Positions 43,065-51,428 are shown, counted from the first letter of the stretch. The stretch is DNA of 64,000 bases from Verrucomicrobiota bacterium (GCA_026397915.1 JAPLTX010000019.1:1-64000); one strand, 5' to 3'. Notes: generated by a model not told the origin, from the sequence alone. Translations and numbers: made by a program.

Positions 43065-43628
43065 ATGGAAAAGAAAGCAACAATTCTGGTCGGCGTGACC
43101 GGTTCGATTGCGGCCTACAAAGCTGCCGACTTGGTCAGCAAGCTCGTCAAGGCCGGCCACACCATTCACGTCGTCATGACGCGCGAGGCGACGGAGTTGG
43201 TCACGCCACTGACGTTCGCCACGCTCTCGCGCAATCCGGTGACGCTCAACCTCTTTGAAGAGCTGGCGGAATGGAAGCCGCAGCACGTCTCGCTGGCCGA
43301 CGACGCCAACCTGCTGGTGATCGCGCCGGCGACGGCCAATGTCATCGCGAAGTTGGCGCTCGGCCTCGCGGACGATGCGCTTAGTTCGATTGCGCTCGCC
43401 TGCCAGGCGCCGATGTTGATTGCGCCGGCAATGAACGGCAAGATGTGGCAGCATCCGGCAACACAGCAGAACGTGGCAACGTTGAAGAAACGCGGCGCGC
43501 AGTTCATCGGACCGGAAGCCGGCCTGCTGGCGTGCGGTTACGAAGGACTGGGCCGTCTTTGGAACGTGGACGGCATCGTCGCGGAGATTGCGCGGCTGCT
43601 AAAGCAGAAGATGAAACGTAAAACGTGA
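43065..43628 (+). CDS. coaC: Phosphopantothenoylcysteine decarboxylase (separate CoaC)
   Basis: This flavoprotein decarboxylates PPC in coenzyme A synthesis. GVTGSIAAYKAADLVSKL and IHVVMTREATELVTPL form the FMN-binding Rossmann-like part. HVSLADDANLLVIAPATANV contains the active-site His, PAMNGKMWQHPATQQNV the PxMNxxMW motif, and GPEAGLLACGYEGLGRL the catalytic Cys. In most bacteria CoaC and CoaB are one polypeptide (Dfp); here CoaC ends at KMKRKT with its TGA inside a heptad repeat, and CoaB starts 43 bp later in another frame. Confidence 0.94.
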   Translation: MEKKATILVGVTGSIAAYKAADLVSKLVKAGHTIHVVMTREATELVTPLTFATLSRNPVTLNLFEELAEWKPQHVSLADDANLLVIAPATANVIAKLALGLADDALSSIALACQAPMLIAPAMNGKMWQHPATQQNVATLKKRGAQFIGPEAGLLACGYEGLGRLWNVDGIVAEIARLLKQKMKRKT

Positions 43629-43660
43629 AACGTAAGGTGGCCGTTATTACGTTTTACGAA
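43614..43660. repeat. Heptad inverted repeat at the coaC/coaB split
   Basis: Left arm AAACGTA-AAACGTG-AAACGTA; right arm TTACGTTTTACG, its inverse, 11 nt further on. The coaC stop (TGA, 43626-43628) lies in the left arm. The hairpin fills the interval between two genes that are usually fused. Confidence 0.8.
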
Positions 43661-43671
43661 TTGCCGCCCCC

Positions 43672-44340
43672 ATGCACTTCCTCATCACAGCAGGCCCGAC
43701 ACGCGAATGGCTCGACCCGGTGCGGTTCTTGTCCAACCCGTCGTCGGGCAGGATGGGCTACGCGTTGGCACGGGCCGTGCGCGAGGCGGGCGCGACCGTG
43801 ACGCTCATCAGCGGACCAGTGACGCTGGCAGCACCGCGCGGTGTGGAGTTGGTTGAAGTCGAAACCGCCGCAGAGATGACGCGCGAAGTTTTTCGGCGTG
43901 CGAAACGGGCGGATATTATTATTCTGTCCGCCGCAGTGGCTGACTGGACGCCGGCGAGCCGGGCGCGGCAGAAGTTGAAGAAAGCGGAAGGCGGAAAACA
44001 GAAGGCGGAGTTTGTGCTGCGGTTGAAGGCGACGGTGGACATCGCGGCGACGATTGGAAAAGCACTTCAACAAGAACAGGTGCTGGTTGGTTTCGCGGCG
44101 GAGACGCAACACGTTGAGGCGAACGCTCGCGAGAAGCTGGAACGAAAGAATTTCGATTTGATCGTGGCGAACGACGTGAGCCGGCCCGGCGTGGGCTTCG
44201 GCTCCGACCGCAACGAGATCATCATCATCGGCCGCGACGGCACTGTCGAACGGCCGCGGCGCGCGAGCAAGCTGGCTCTGGCGCGGCGCATTTTGAAACA
44301 GGCCTGCGCGGTGCGCGCGGCCAAACTGGAACAGTCATGA
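43672..44340 (+). CDS. coaB: Phosphopantothenate-cysteine ligase (separate CoaB)
   Basis: CoaB couples phosphopantothenate to cysteine using a nucleotide triphosphate. The family start is clear: MHFLITAGPTREWLDPVRFL, then SNPSSGRMGYALA. It continues with IIILSAAVADWTP, the Lys-rich loop, LVGFAAETQHVEANAREKL (the AAE-type motif), and FDLIVANDVSRPGVGFGSDRNEI with the conserved N-D. A heptad tract (43984-44011) is translated within the Lys-rich loop. The stop overlaps the next ATG (ATGA). Confidence 0.94.
   Translation: MHFLITAGPTREWLDPVRFLSNPSSGRMGYALARAVREAGATVTLISGPVTLAAPRGVELVEVETAAEMTREVFRRAKRADIIILSAAVADWTPASRARQKLKKAEGGKQKAEFVLRLKATVDIAATIGKALQQEQVLVGFAAETQHVEANAREKLERKNFDLIVANDVSRPGVGFGSDRNEIIIIGRDGTVERPRRASKLALARRILKQACAVRAAKLEQS
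43984..44011. repeat. Heptanucleotide repeat (GCGGAAG type) inside coaB
   Basis: Four 7-nt steps, gcggaag gcggaaa acagaag gcggagt, are translated in frame as part of KKAEGGKQKAEF in a flexible lysine-rich loop. Confidence 0.6.
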
Positions 44341-45269
44341 TTCTGACGCTGACGCTGAATCCGTGTATTGACGTGGAGGTCGAGGTGCGCCGGCTGATGC
44401 GCGACGATGTGAACCGCATTATTTCCAAGAACCGCGAGGCCGGCGGCAAGGGCATCAACGTTTCCCGCGCTGTGCAGGCGCTCGGCGGCAAGACGCTGGC
44501 CATCGCGCCCATCGGCGGCCACATGGGGATGGATTTCCTGAACCGTTTCAGCAAGACGCGTATCCGCGCGAAACTGGTGTCCATCGCTGGCGAGACGCGT
44601 GTGAACATCAACATCCACGAAGCCGGCGGCCGCGTGCACACGCGGCTGAACGCGGCGGGGCCGCGGTTGACGGCACGGGAGTTGCAGCAAGTGATGGACG
44701 CCGTCGAACGCAACCTTCCGCGCGCGGCGCTGTTGGTGATCAGCGGCAGTTTGCCGCCCGGCATACCGGCGGACTCTTATGCGGACATCATTCGTATGGC
44801 GAACCGCCGCGGCGTTCGCGTCATTCTCGACACCGACGGGGAGCCGTTGCGGCGCGGGCTGCGCGCAAAACCGTTCATGGTGAAACCGAATGTTTACGAA
44901 GCGCGGCGGCTGCTCGGCGGACGGTTGGAAACGACACGAGCCGTGGCGCGCGCGGCGCGGAGGCTGGTGCAGATGGGCGCGGAGGCGGCCGTCATCTCTC
45001 GCGGCGCACAAGGCGCAGTGCTCGCGACGACGGACGGTTGCTGGGCCGCGCGCTCGCCGGGTGTGCCGCGGCGCAACAACGTCGGGCCAGGCGATTGTTT
45101 GGCGGGAGCGTTTGCGCTGGCTCTGTCGCGGGGACACGATCTGCCGGAGGCGTTGCGCTGGGGCGTGGCGGCCGGCGCAGCTCACGTGGCCTGCCCGCCG
45201 ACGGCGAACGGCTGCGGCGCGCGCCAGATGCGTCGCCTGCTGCTGAAGGTAACCGTGCGAAAACTGTAG
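44337..45269 (+). CDS. PfkB-family phosphofructokinase (1-phosphofructokinase/tagatose-6-P kinase type)
   Basis: MILTLTLNPCIDVEVEV at the N-terminus and GGKGINVSRAVQALGG mark the FruK/LacC branch of the PfkB family. The C-terminal motif reads NNVGPGDCLAGAFALAL, with the catalytic Asp in GPGD where GAGD is usual. The length of 310 is normal. It should phosphorylate fructose-1-phosphate, fructose-6-phosphate or tagatose-6-phosphate; no PTS gene is nearby, so a PfkB-like 6-phosphofructokinase role is possible. It overlaps coaB by 4 nt. Its TAG stop is part of a GTAG hairpin. Confidence 0.85.
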   Translation: MILTLTLNPCIDVEVEVRRLMRDDVNRIISKNREAGGKGINVSRAVQALGGKTLAIAPIGGHMGMDFLNRFSKTRIRAKLVSIAGETRVNINIHEAGGRVHTRLNAAGPRLTARELQQVMDAVERNLPRAALLVISGSLPPGIPADSYADIIRMANRRGVRVILDTDGEPLRRGLRAKPFMVKPNVYEARRLLGGRLETTRAVARAARRLVQMGAEAAVISRGAQGAVLATTDGCWAARSPGVPRRNNVGPGDCLAGAFALALSRGHDLPEALRWGVAAGAAHVACPPTANGCGARQMRRLLLKVTVRKL

Positions 45270-45286
45270 CAGGTGACTTCGCCTGC
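45266..45286 (+). repeat. Single REP-like hairpin overlapping the pfkB stop codon
   Basis: GTAG at 45266 opens a hairpin whose stem GCAGGTG/CGCCTGC encloses ACTT and contains one G-T pair. The TAG is the kinase stop codon, as at 29053. It fills most of the 27-bp space to the convergent DUF1015 gene and can act as a terminator. Confidence 0.6.
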
Positions 45287-45296
45287 AACGCCAACT

Positions 45297-46613
45297 TTAC
45301 ACCGACACGTCGTAGATCGTCATCCCGGTCGGCAACTTCGGATAGAAATCCGTGCTCTTCTGCGGCATCCGTGACCGCGCGTCTGCAATCGCTTGCACCG
45401 CGCGCACTGGCGTGGGGTTCAACAGGAAGAATGCCTGGCCTTCCTCCGCACGAACGCTCTCAACCCCAATGGTTGCCTCGCGAAGGTAGTGAAGGTTTGA
45501 TTCCTCACGAAGGCGTTCCTCATTGATACCAAGCATCCGATCCAGAATAACCGTGTGCAGGATCGCCACGTCCAAATCTTCCCACAATGGCGGCTGGCCG
45601 GCGAAGAGAGCCGCGCGGTCGCGGTCACGTCGCAGTTTCAACAGCGCGAATCCGGTAGCCGACAGAAACATACCAAACCAGTGATCGTCGGCTGGCGCTT
45701 GCGCCATGCGCGCCTGTAGCTCGTCGAGGCTGGCGGCGGGTTCGAGGTCGAACCATTCCGCCAGCGCGCGGCGCAGCGCGTCGGCGTTGAAATTGGCGAC
45801 GTTGTGGACAAGCCGGTGCGTCGGCAGCACGACGAGGCCCGGATCGTCCATTGCCACGAGCGTCGCCATCGTGAACTCGAACGGCGCGTCGGGGCCGGCG
45901 TTCGGATGCTGTCGCCGCATTTCCTCGCGGTAGTTGAGCGAGGTCTCGAAACGATGGTGGCCGTCGGCAATGTAGAACTTGAGCGGCTGCAACGTCTGTT
46001 GCACGGTGTTCAGCGACGTGCCATCCTCAATAGCCGTAAGACAGTGGCGGATGCCGTATGAATCCTCGAATTTCGCCAGCGGCGACGCCGCTGAGCGCGC
46101 CGGTGCCAGTTCCGCGCCCGCGCCGGGATAGAGCAGAAAAATCTGGCCGAAGTGCGCCTGCGTGTGGCGCAGCAGGTTGAGTCGGTCCGCCTTCGGTTTG
46201 CTGAGCGTGCGCTCGTGCGGCAGGATCTGGCCTTCCTCCGGCCGGCTGAGCCGCACCCGGCCGATCAGCGCGCGACGGGTCAGTTCGCGTCCGCCGACCC
46301 GGAACATTTGCTCGTAGGCAAAGATCGCTGGCCGCTCGCGGCGAGCGAGGAAGTTTTCCTGCCGCCAGGAGCGGAAGAACTCCGCGGCGCGCGTGTATTT
46401 GTTGCACTGGTCGGTGTCGCCTGCCTCCTCACGGCCGAGGATGATGCGCACGATATTGCGGTCGTGGCGCGCGTAGTAAGCCGCCTGCATATCCGGCGTG
46501 ATTTTGTCGTAAGGCTCCGTGAGCACGTCGGCAAGGCCGGCACCGCGCTCCGGCTGATGGCGGAGGCGGTCAAGGTTACAGGTCAGAGCTTGGAATGGTT
46601 GAAAATCTGCCAT
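45297..46613 (-). CDS. DUF1015 family protein
   Basis: A 438-residue cytoplasmic protein with the DUF1015 hallmarks: FQALTCNLDRL near the N-terminus, LTEPYDKITPDMQAAYYARH, ILPHERTLSKPKADRLNLLR and the signature FYIADGHHRFETSLNYREEM. A His-rich ADGHHR motif suggests metal or phosphate binding, but the biochemical role is unknown. It is read divergently from the phosphofructokinase at 46763, with 149 bp between the starts. Confidence 0.9.
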   Translation of the reverse strand: MADFQPFQALTCNLDRLRHQPERGAGLADVLTEPYDKITPDMQAAYYARHDRNIVRIILGREEAGDTDQCNKYTRAAEFFRSWRQENFLARRERPAIFAYEQMFRVGGRELTRRALIGRVRLSRPEEGQILPHERTLSKPKADRLNLLRHTQAHFGQIFLLYPGAGAELAPARSAASPLAKFEDSYGIRHCLTAIEDGTSLNTVQQTLQPLKFYIADGHHRFETSLNYREEMRRQHPNAGPDAPFEFTMATLVAMDDPGLVVLPTHRLVHNVANFNADALRRALAEWFDLEPAASLDELQARMAQAPADDHWFGMFLSATGFALLKLRRDRDRAALFAGQPPLWEDLDVAILHTVILDRMLGINEERLREESNLHYLREATIGVESVRAEEGQAFFLLNPTPVRAVQAIADARSRMPQKSTDFYPKLPTGMTIYDVSV

Positions 46614-46686
46614 GTTATTTTCTTTTTCGGAAGATGATGTTGGAGACGCTGGCGACTGTCAAGGCATGGAAGGGGGAATCGGGGAG

Positions 46687-46715
46687 TTGACTTGCCGCGA
46701 GCCGTTTGCAAGTAT
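46687..46715 (+). promoter_or_regulatory. Possible sigma-70-type promoter for the PPi-phosphofructokinase
   Basis: TTGACT at 46687 and AAGTAT at 46710 are separated by 17 nt. The -10 match is weak (three of six). The start codon is 48 nt downstream, preceded by an AGAGGAAAAA ribosome-binding site. Confidence 0.3.
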
Positions 46716-46762
46716 GCCGCGCTTTGAACCAAACGTCGTCGTCTTAGCAGAGGAAAAACCTT

Positions 46763-48058
46763 ATGGCAGACTTAGTCGGGAATTGTATTGTGGCCCAGTC
46801 GGGCGGGCCGACCGCGGTGATCAACGCCAGCGTCGCCGGCGTCATTGAGGAAGCTTACAAGCACGAACAGATCGAGGAAGTTTACGGCGCCCTGAACGGC
46901 ATTCTGGGCGTGCTCAACGAACAGATCATGGATCTGAGCGAGGAAAAGAACAGCACGATCAAAGGCCTGCTCTACACGCCCGCCGCCGCGCTCGGCTCGT
47001 GCCGTCACAAGCTCGCGTTTGGCAGCAAAGACGCCGCCAAGGCCGCCGAGGCCCAGCGTGATTGCGAGCGCGTTCTCGAAGTTTTCAAGGCGCATAACAT
47101 CCGCTACTTTTTCTACGTCGGTGGCAACGACTCGATGGACACCGCCGACAAGGTCAACAAGCTGGCGCAAGCGCAGGGCTACGAATTGCGCGTTGTTGGC
47201 GTGCCGAAGACGATTGACAACGATCTGCCGTTCACCGACCACTGTCCTGGCTACGGCAGCGTCATTAAGTATCTTTCCACCGCCGTCATGGAAGCTTCGC
47301 GCGACACCGAGGCGATGTGCAGCAACCCCACTTGCAACCTGATCGAAGTCATGGGCCGCCACGCCGGCTGGATCGCCGCTGGCACCGTGCTGGCCAAGCG
47401 ATCCGAGGAGGACGGTCCGCACATCATCTTGCTGCCGGAAGTGCCGTTCACGCAGGAAACATTTGTCGCCGAAGTAAAGGAAGTGGTTGCCAGGCATAAC
47501 CGCTGCGTCATTGTGGTCGGCGAAGGCTTGCACGGGCCGGACGGCAAACTCATCAGCTTCATGGATGGCAAGTTCGTCAAGGACGCCTTCGGCCACACGC
47601 AACTCGGCGGCGCGGCGGAAAGCATCCGCAGCATCATCGAGAAGGAAGCTGGTGTAAAATGCCGCACCGCCAAGCTCGGCGTCATCCAACGCTCGGCGAG
47701 CCATTCCGCCAGCAAGACCGACCGCGACAACGCATACATGGCCGGCGCGCGCGCCGTGCAACTTGCCGTCGAGGGCCAGACCGACGTGATGGTGACTTTC
47801 ACCCGTGAAGGCTCTGGCGATGGCGTGAAGTTCGGCACCGGCACCGCGCCGCTGGCTGAAATCGCCAACAACGAGAAGCTGCTGCCGCGCGACTGGATCA
47901 ACGAACGTGGCACGCTGCCGAACGAGAAATTTATCGAATACGCCCGGCCGCTCATTCAGGGCGAGGTAACATCGCCGATGGAGGGGGGTCTGCCGAAATA
48001 CGTGCGTTTGGAGAAGCACCTCGTCGAAAAGAAGTGCGGCGAATACGGCGCGAAGTAA
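46763..48058 (+). CDS. pfp: Pyrophosphate-dependent 6-phosphofructokinase-type enzyme
   Basis: The protein converts fructose-6-phosphate and a phosphoryl donor to fructose-1,6-bisphosphate. IVAQSGGPTAVINASVAGVI is the donor-binding start. FFYVGGNDSMDTADKV has Asn-Asp where ATP enzymes have Asp-Gly, and VGVPKTIDNDLPFTDHCPGY contains the PKTIDND of PPi-using enzymes, so PPi dependence is likely. EVMGRHAGWIAAGT is the sugar-phosphate site. At 431 residues it belongs to the mid-length clade. A hairpin follows the stop. Confidence 0.9.
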   Translation: MADLVGNCIVAQSGGPTAVINASVAGVIEEAYKHEQIEEVYGALNGILGVLNEQIMDLSEEKNSTIKGLLYTPAAALGSCRHKLAFGSKDAAKAAEAQRDCERVLEVFKAHNIRYFFYVGGNDSMDTADKVNKLAQAQGYELRVVGVPKTIDNDLPFTDHCPGYGSVIKYLSTAVMEASRDTEAMCSNPTCNLIEVMGRHAGWIAAGTVLAKRSEEDGPHIILLPEVPFTQETFVAEVKEVVARHNRCVIVVGEGLHGPDGKLISFMDGKFVKDAFGHTQLGGAAESIRSIIEKEAGVKCRTAKLGVIQRSASHSASKTDRDNAYMAGARAVQLAVEGQTDVMVTFTREGSGDGVKFGTGTAPLAEIANNEKLLPRDWINERGTLPNEKFIEYARPLIQGEVTSPMEGGLPKYVRLEKHLVEKKCGEYGAK

Positions 48059-48088
48059 TCATGCCGATCACGGTTATCTGGAATCTTC

Positions 48089-48116
48089 CGGGCGGGTTTG
48101 GCAACAAACCCGCCCG
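48089..48116. terminator. Hairpin terminator after pfp
   Basis: CGGGCGGGTTTG-GCAA-CAAACCCGCCCG is a perfect 12-bp stem with a tetraloop, placed between convergent genes. There is no strong T-run, so it may act as a bidirectional hairpin-only terminator. Confidence 0.75.
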
Positions 48117-48149
48117 AACTCTTGTTGGCCGTCAAACATCAGCAGTGTT

Positions 48150-48827
48150 CTAACTGGACTTGTAAGCGCTGATGATTACCATCGCTTCCAGCTTCAATGT
48201 CGTCGGAAACACCAAATCCCGGAAAAACCTTTCTGCAATGTCGGGATCAAGTTTGATTTGCGCGGCTTTCCATCGGATTCTTTGGATTACAGTTTTTTCC
48301 TGCTCTTCGTCTTTGAGCAACCCCGCCAGTCTATCAACGGCTTTTTCCCGGGCCTCGGTTTTATATCGAACCATGGCGTCTTCATCCGCGTCACTCAGTT
48401 TTCTCTCGCCGACGGAAATCCCTGCTTCGTGAATTCTTTTCGATAAAAACCAAAGCGCATCCAAATCCCCGCGGCAGGCGTTGTAGTAGGTCTTGGGATC
48501 ATCTTCTGCGCGGCACAACTGCTGGAGGACCTGCACATACCCCCGCCGGATGTCGCTGGTCACATCGAGGGAAGAAAGTTTTGTGTTGGGCAGCCACAAA
48601 GTGCTCAGCGGTCTCTCGCCGTGTTTGTAGCTTCCAGACATGGCGCGCCCAAGTTCCTTGTAGTATAATGTGATATCGAACCGGCTCAGACCGATCAGAG
48701 GCAACTTGGAATACAGTCCCTTGTTGAACGGGAGTTGAATCCGAAACCTCAACGCCCTCAGAATCGGCTCTTCTGATTCGGCCAAACCTTCTCTTAATGC
48801 AACTAGAGCAGCGGTTGTGCTTCCCAT
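48150..48827 (-). CDS. Probable chorismate mutase of the eukaryotic (ARO7/AroQ-gamma-unlike) type
   Basis: The 225-residue all-helical product aligns by eye along its length with yeast ARO7. The N-terminal ALREGLAESEEPILRALRFR corresponds to NIRDELVRMEDSIIFKFIER. DLDALWFLSKRIHEAGISVG corresponds to DIECLQSLSRRIHFGKFVAE, and LVFPTTLKLEAMVI to IVIPITKEVEVEYL. Active-site equivalents are Arg12 (yeast Arg16), Arg131 (Arg157), Arg142 or Lys143 (Lys168), Glu177 (Glu198), Thr210 (Thr242) and Glu214 (Glu246); Asn194 seems to be Asp173. The enzyme would convert chorismate to prephenate in the cytoplasm. The middle loop region is shorter than in yeast. The gene is single, convergent to pfp, with slightly lower GC than its neighbours. 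The call rests on remembered yeast sequence, not on a search. Confidence 0.65.
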   Translation of the reverse strand: MGSTTAALVALREGLAESEEPILRALRFRIQLPFNKGLYSKLPLIGLSRFDITLYYKELGRAMSGSYKHGERPLSTLWLPNTKLSSLDVTSDIRRGYVQVLQQLCRAEDDPKTYYNACRGDLDALWFLSKRIHEAGISVGERKLSDADEDAMVRYKTEAREKAVDRLAGLLKDEEQEKTVIQRIRWKAAQIKLDPDIAERFFRDLVFPTTLKLEAMVIISAYKSS

Positions 48828-48875
48828 TCAGACTCCGACGAATTGATTTGCCAGGCCGTTTCTCATTGATGTATT

Positions 48876-48897
48876 TCCGCAAACTCCTATTTGCGGA
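48876..48897. promoter_or_regulatory. Perfect inverted repeat upstream of the chorismate mutase-like gene
   Basis: TCCGCAAA and TTTGCGGA flank a 6-nt centre, 49 bp upstream of the minus-strand start at 48827 and about 190 bp before the AraC start at 49087. It could be an operator for either divergent gene. The rest of the interval shows nothing certain. Confidence 0.35.
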
Positions 48898-49086
48898 CCA
48901 TTGTTATCCAAAGCTTGTGTCCGCTCGTCAATCCGCAATTCTATGCCTGTGGATGCCGTTTTGCACCTGCAAAGGTTCCTGCGGGCGGCGCAACGGAGAG
49001 ATGGCCCGTCGCGCGGCGGCAAGAGAGGATGACAAATCCGGCTGCTGCGGGTAATCTGGCCTCGCGATTTTCCGACCGACAGTATC

Positions 49087-50112
49087 ATGAGCAAAGCAGA
49101 CATCCGCCACCAACCGGCTTACCACGAAGCGGGCAAGACTTACTACGCAGACAGTTGTCAGCCGCTGGTGCAGGCAGTGCGCGCGGGCCAGGTGCGGCTG
49201 AGCGCGCTGGCTCGCGAAGGTTATCCGGGACGGCGGCTTGGACGCGAGCAACTGCCGGGCGTGCGCAGCGTCGGCTACTGGGACGCCGGACCGCAACAGC
49301 GATGGGGGCTGCCGGTCCACCGCAATGAGGGCATCGAGATCGCATTTATGGCGAGCGGTCAGACGCCTGTATTCATCGAGTCGAATCGGCAGACGCTCGC
49401 GCACGACCAGTTTATGATCACGCGCCCGTGGCAACCGCACCAGCTTGGCGACCCCTGCATTGGTTCGAGCAAGTTGATCTGGTTCATCCTTGATGTTGGA
49501 GTGCGCCGGCCGCACCAGACGTGGACATGGCCGTCGTGGATTGTTCTCAACCGCTCGGATATGGATTTCCTGACGCGTTGTTTGCGCCAGAACGAGCAAT
49601 ACGTCTGGCTCGGCTCGGAGGAAATCCGGCGCTGTTTCCTCGGTATTGCGCAGGCGGCGGACGAGGATCGCGACGGGAGCCGTTGCTCGCGGCTGGCGGT
49701 GCTCATCAACGAAGCACTGCTGGCGCTGCTGGAGATTTTCCGGGAGCGCAAGATTCCATTGCGTGAGTCCCTGACCAGTTCCGAGCGGACACTGCGGTTG
49801 TTTCTCGGCGAGTTGGCGGCGTCGCTCGACCAGCCGTGGGGACTTGAATCCATGGCGGAAAGCTGTCACATGGGAGTAACGCAGTTTGTGCATTGCTTTC
49901 GGAAACTGACGAACATGACGCCGACAAAATACCTGACCCACGCGCGGATCGGGCGCGCCTGTGACCTGCTTGCGCGCCAGCCAGACGTAACGATCACGGA
50001 GATCGCGTTTGCGAGTGGGTTTTCGTCGAGCCAGTATTTCACCAACGTCTTCAGCCGGCAGATGCGCTGCACGCCGCGCGATTACCGGCGGCAAACACCA
50101 GGCAAACATTGA
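49087..50112 (+). CDS. AraC-family transcriptional regulator
   Basis: A 341-residue protein. The N-terminal half looks like a cupin-type ligand domain (HRNEGIEIAFMASGQTPVFI…FMITRPWQPHQLGDP), the arrangement of sugar-responsive regulators. The C-terminal 100 residues hold two helix-turn-helix motifs (LESMAESCHMGVTQFVHCFR and ITEIAFASGFSSSQYFTNVF) ending with RQMRCTPRDYRRQ. The gene is upstream of and overlapping by 4 nt a glycosyltransferase start (TTG). The regulated genes are unknown; the divergent chorismate mutase-like gene is one candidate. Confidence 0.9.
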   Translation: MSKADIRHQPAYHEAGKTYYADSCQPLVQAVRAGQVRLSALAREGYPGRRLGREQLPGVRSVGYWDAGPQQRWGLPVHRNEGIEIAFMASGQTPVFIESNRQTLAHDQFMITRPWQPHQLGDPCIGSSKLIWFILDVGVRRPHQTWTWPSWIVLNRSDMDFLTRCLRQNEQYVWLGSEEIRRCFLGIAQAADEDRDGSRCSRLAVLINEALLALLEIFRERKIPLRESLTSSERTLRLFLGELAASLDQPWGLESMAESCHMGVTQFVHCFRKLTNMTPTKYLTHARIGRACDLLARQPDVTITEIAFASGFSSSQYFTNVFSRQMRCTPRDYRRQTPGKH

Positions 50113-50867
50113 ACCCGGCTCCCCACACCCCGCCTCCCTCTGCCCGGCTGGCGCTGATCGTGCCTTGCTACAACGAAGCGCACCGGCTCAAAATCGCCGC
50201 GTGGCACGCGCACCTCGCCGAGGAGCCGAATGACTGGATCGTGTTCGTGGATGACGGCAGCACCGACGGCACGCTGGAAATGCTGACCGGTTTCGTGCGA
50301 ACACATCCGCGCGTGGAGGCCATTCACCTGAGCCGCAACCTTGGCAAAGCCGGCGCGGTGCGTTACGGCGTGATGCACGCCCTGCGGCTCTGGCCGTCGG
50401 AGTATGTTGGCTACTGGGACGCCGACCTGTCCACGTCGTTGACGCTGGTCCACGATTTCATGACGCAACTTGACCGCCAGCCGGAGGCGCTCGCGGCCAT
50501 CGGCGTGCGCCGGCAGGACGCCAGTCACAAAGTCCACCGCCCAATGTGGCGGCGTTTTTCAAGCTGGGCGTTTGCGCTCGCGGCCTCGGCGGCGCTTGGG
50601 ATGCAATTCCGCGACACGCAATGTGGCGCAAAGGTGTTTCGCCGTCAGGCGGCCGAGAACATTTTTCGCGAACCGTTCCTCAGCCCGTGGTTGTTCGATG
50701 TCGAAGTGATGGCACGCCTGATTCACTTTGTGGGAAGGAAGCAAGCGCGACGCGCAATTACCGAAGTGCATCTGCGCGAATGGCGCGACACGGAGAAATC
50801 CCGGTTCTTTTCCCAATACGCGTCGCAAGCGCCGCGCGACCTCTTGAAGATTTGGTGGCGCTATTGA
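50109..50867 (+). CDS. Glycosyltransferase family 2 (dolichyl-phosphate glucose synthase-like)
   Basis: LALIVPCYNEAHRLKIAAW and WIVFVDDGSTDGTLEMLTGF are the nucleotide-sugar-binding motifs; GYWDADLSTSLTLV has the DxD-like metal site. The Q-x-G-x-K acceptor motif appears as DTQCGAKVFRR. There is no C-terminal membrane segment in the 252 residues, so it is a soluble or peripherally bound enzyme that probably loads a sugar onto a polyprenyl-phosphate. The likely start is TTG at 50109, overlapping the regulator stop; no ATG is available near the motif. Confidence 0.85.
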   Translation: MNPAPHTPPPSARLALIVPCYNEAHRLKIAAWHAHLAEEPNDWIVFVDDGSTDGTLEMLTGFVRTHPRVEAIHLSRNLGKAGAVRYGVMHALRLWPSEYVGYWDADLSTSLTLVHDFMTQLDRQPEALAAIGVRRQDASHKVHRPMWRRFSSWAFALAASAALGMQFRDTQCGAKVFRRQAAENIFREPFLSPWLFDVEVMARLIHFVGRKQARRAITEVHLREWRDTEKSRFFSQYASQAPRDLLKIWWRY

Positions 50868-50933
50868 CCCACCTTGGACCGCGCGTTGGTTACGGGTTGC
50901 AGGAAGCGGGGCGATGACCTATAAGAAGCCGCT

Positions 50934-51428
50934 ATGCGACATACGATCTCGGTGCTGGTGGAGAACAAATTTGGCGTCCTGGCGCGCGTGGCCGGGTTGT
51001 TTTCGGGCCGCGGCTACAACATTGACACGCTCAACGTGGCGCCGACGCTGGAGGCGGGCTTTTCGCGGATGACGATTGTCACACGCGGCGACGACGCCAC
51101 GCTGGAGCAGATCGTCAAGCAACTCAACAAGCTGGTGAACGTGGTTGATGTCCACGATTTCGGCGAGGGCGAATACGTGGACCGCGAGCTGGCGCTGGTG
51201 AGGGTGAAAGCCGATGCCAAGGCGCGCAGCGAGATTATGCAGATTTGCGACATTTTCCGGGGCAAGATCGTGGACGTGCAGCGCGCGGAGTTGATGGTGG
51301 AGATCACGGGCGACGAGAGCAAGTTGAACAAGTTCCTGCACCTGCTCGAACCGTTTGGCGTCATTGAAATCGCGCGCACCGGCCGTGTCGCCATGCCCCG
51401 TCGGTCGAAGCCGGTGCAGGCCCCGTAG
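50934..51428 (+). CDS. ilvH: Acetolactate synthase small (regulatory) subunit
   Basis: The 164-residue protein starts MRHTISVLVENKFGVLARVA, continues with LFSGRGYNIDTLNVAPTLE (ACT domain with the valine-binding GYNI region) and ends with the ALS_ss_C domain (DRELALVRVKADAKARSEIM… FGVIEIARTGRVAM). It binds the catalytic subunit and gives feedback control by branched-chain amino acids. The catalytic gene ilvB is not in the window on either side, which is unusual because the pair is normally adjacent. Confidence 0.95.
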   Translation: MRHTISVLVENKFGVLARVAGLFSGRGYNIDTLNVAPTLEAGFSRMTIVTRGDDATLEQIVKQLNKLVNVVDVHDFGEGEYVDRELALVRVKADAKARSEIMQICDIFRGKIVDVQRAELMVEITGDESKLNKFLHLLEPFGVIEIARTGRVAMPRRSKPVQAP

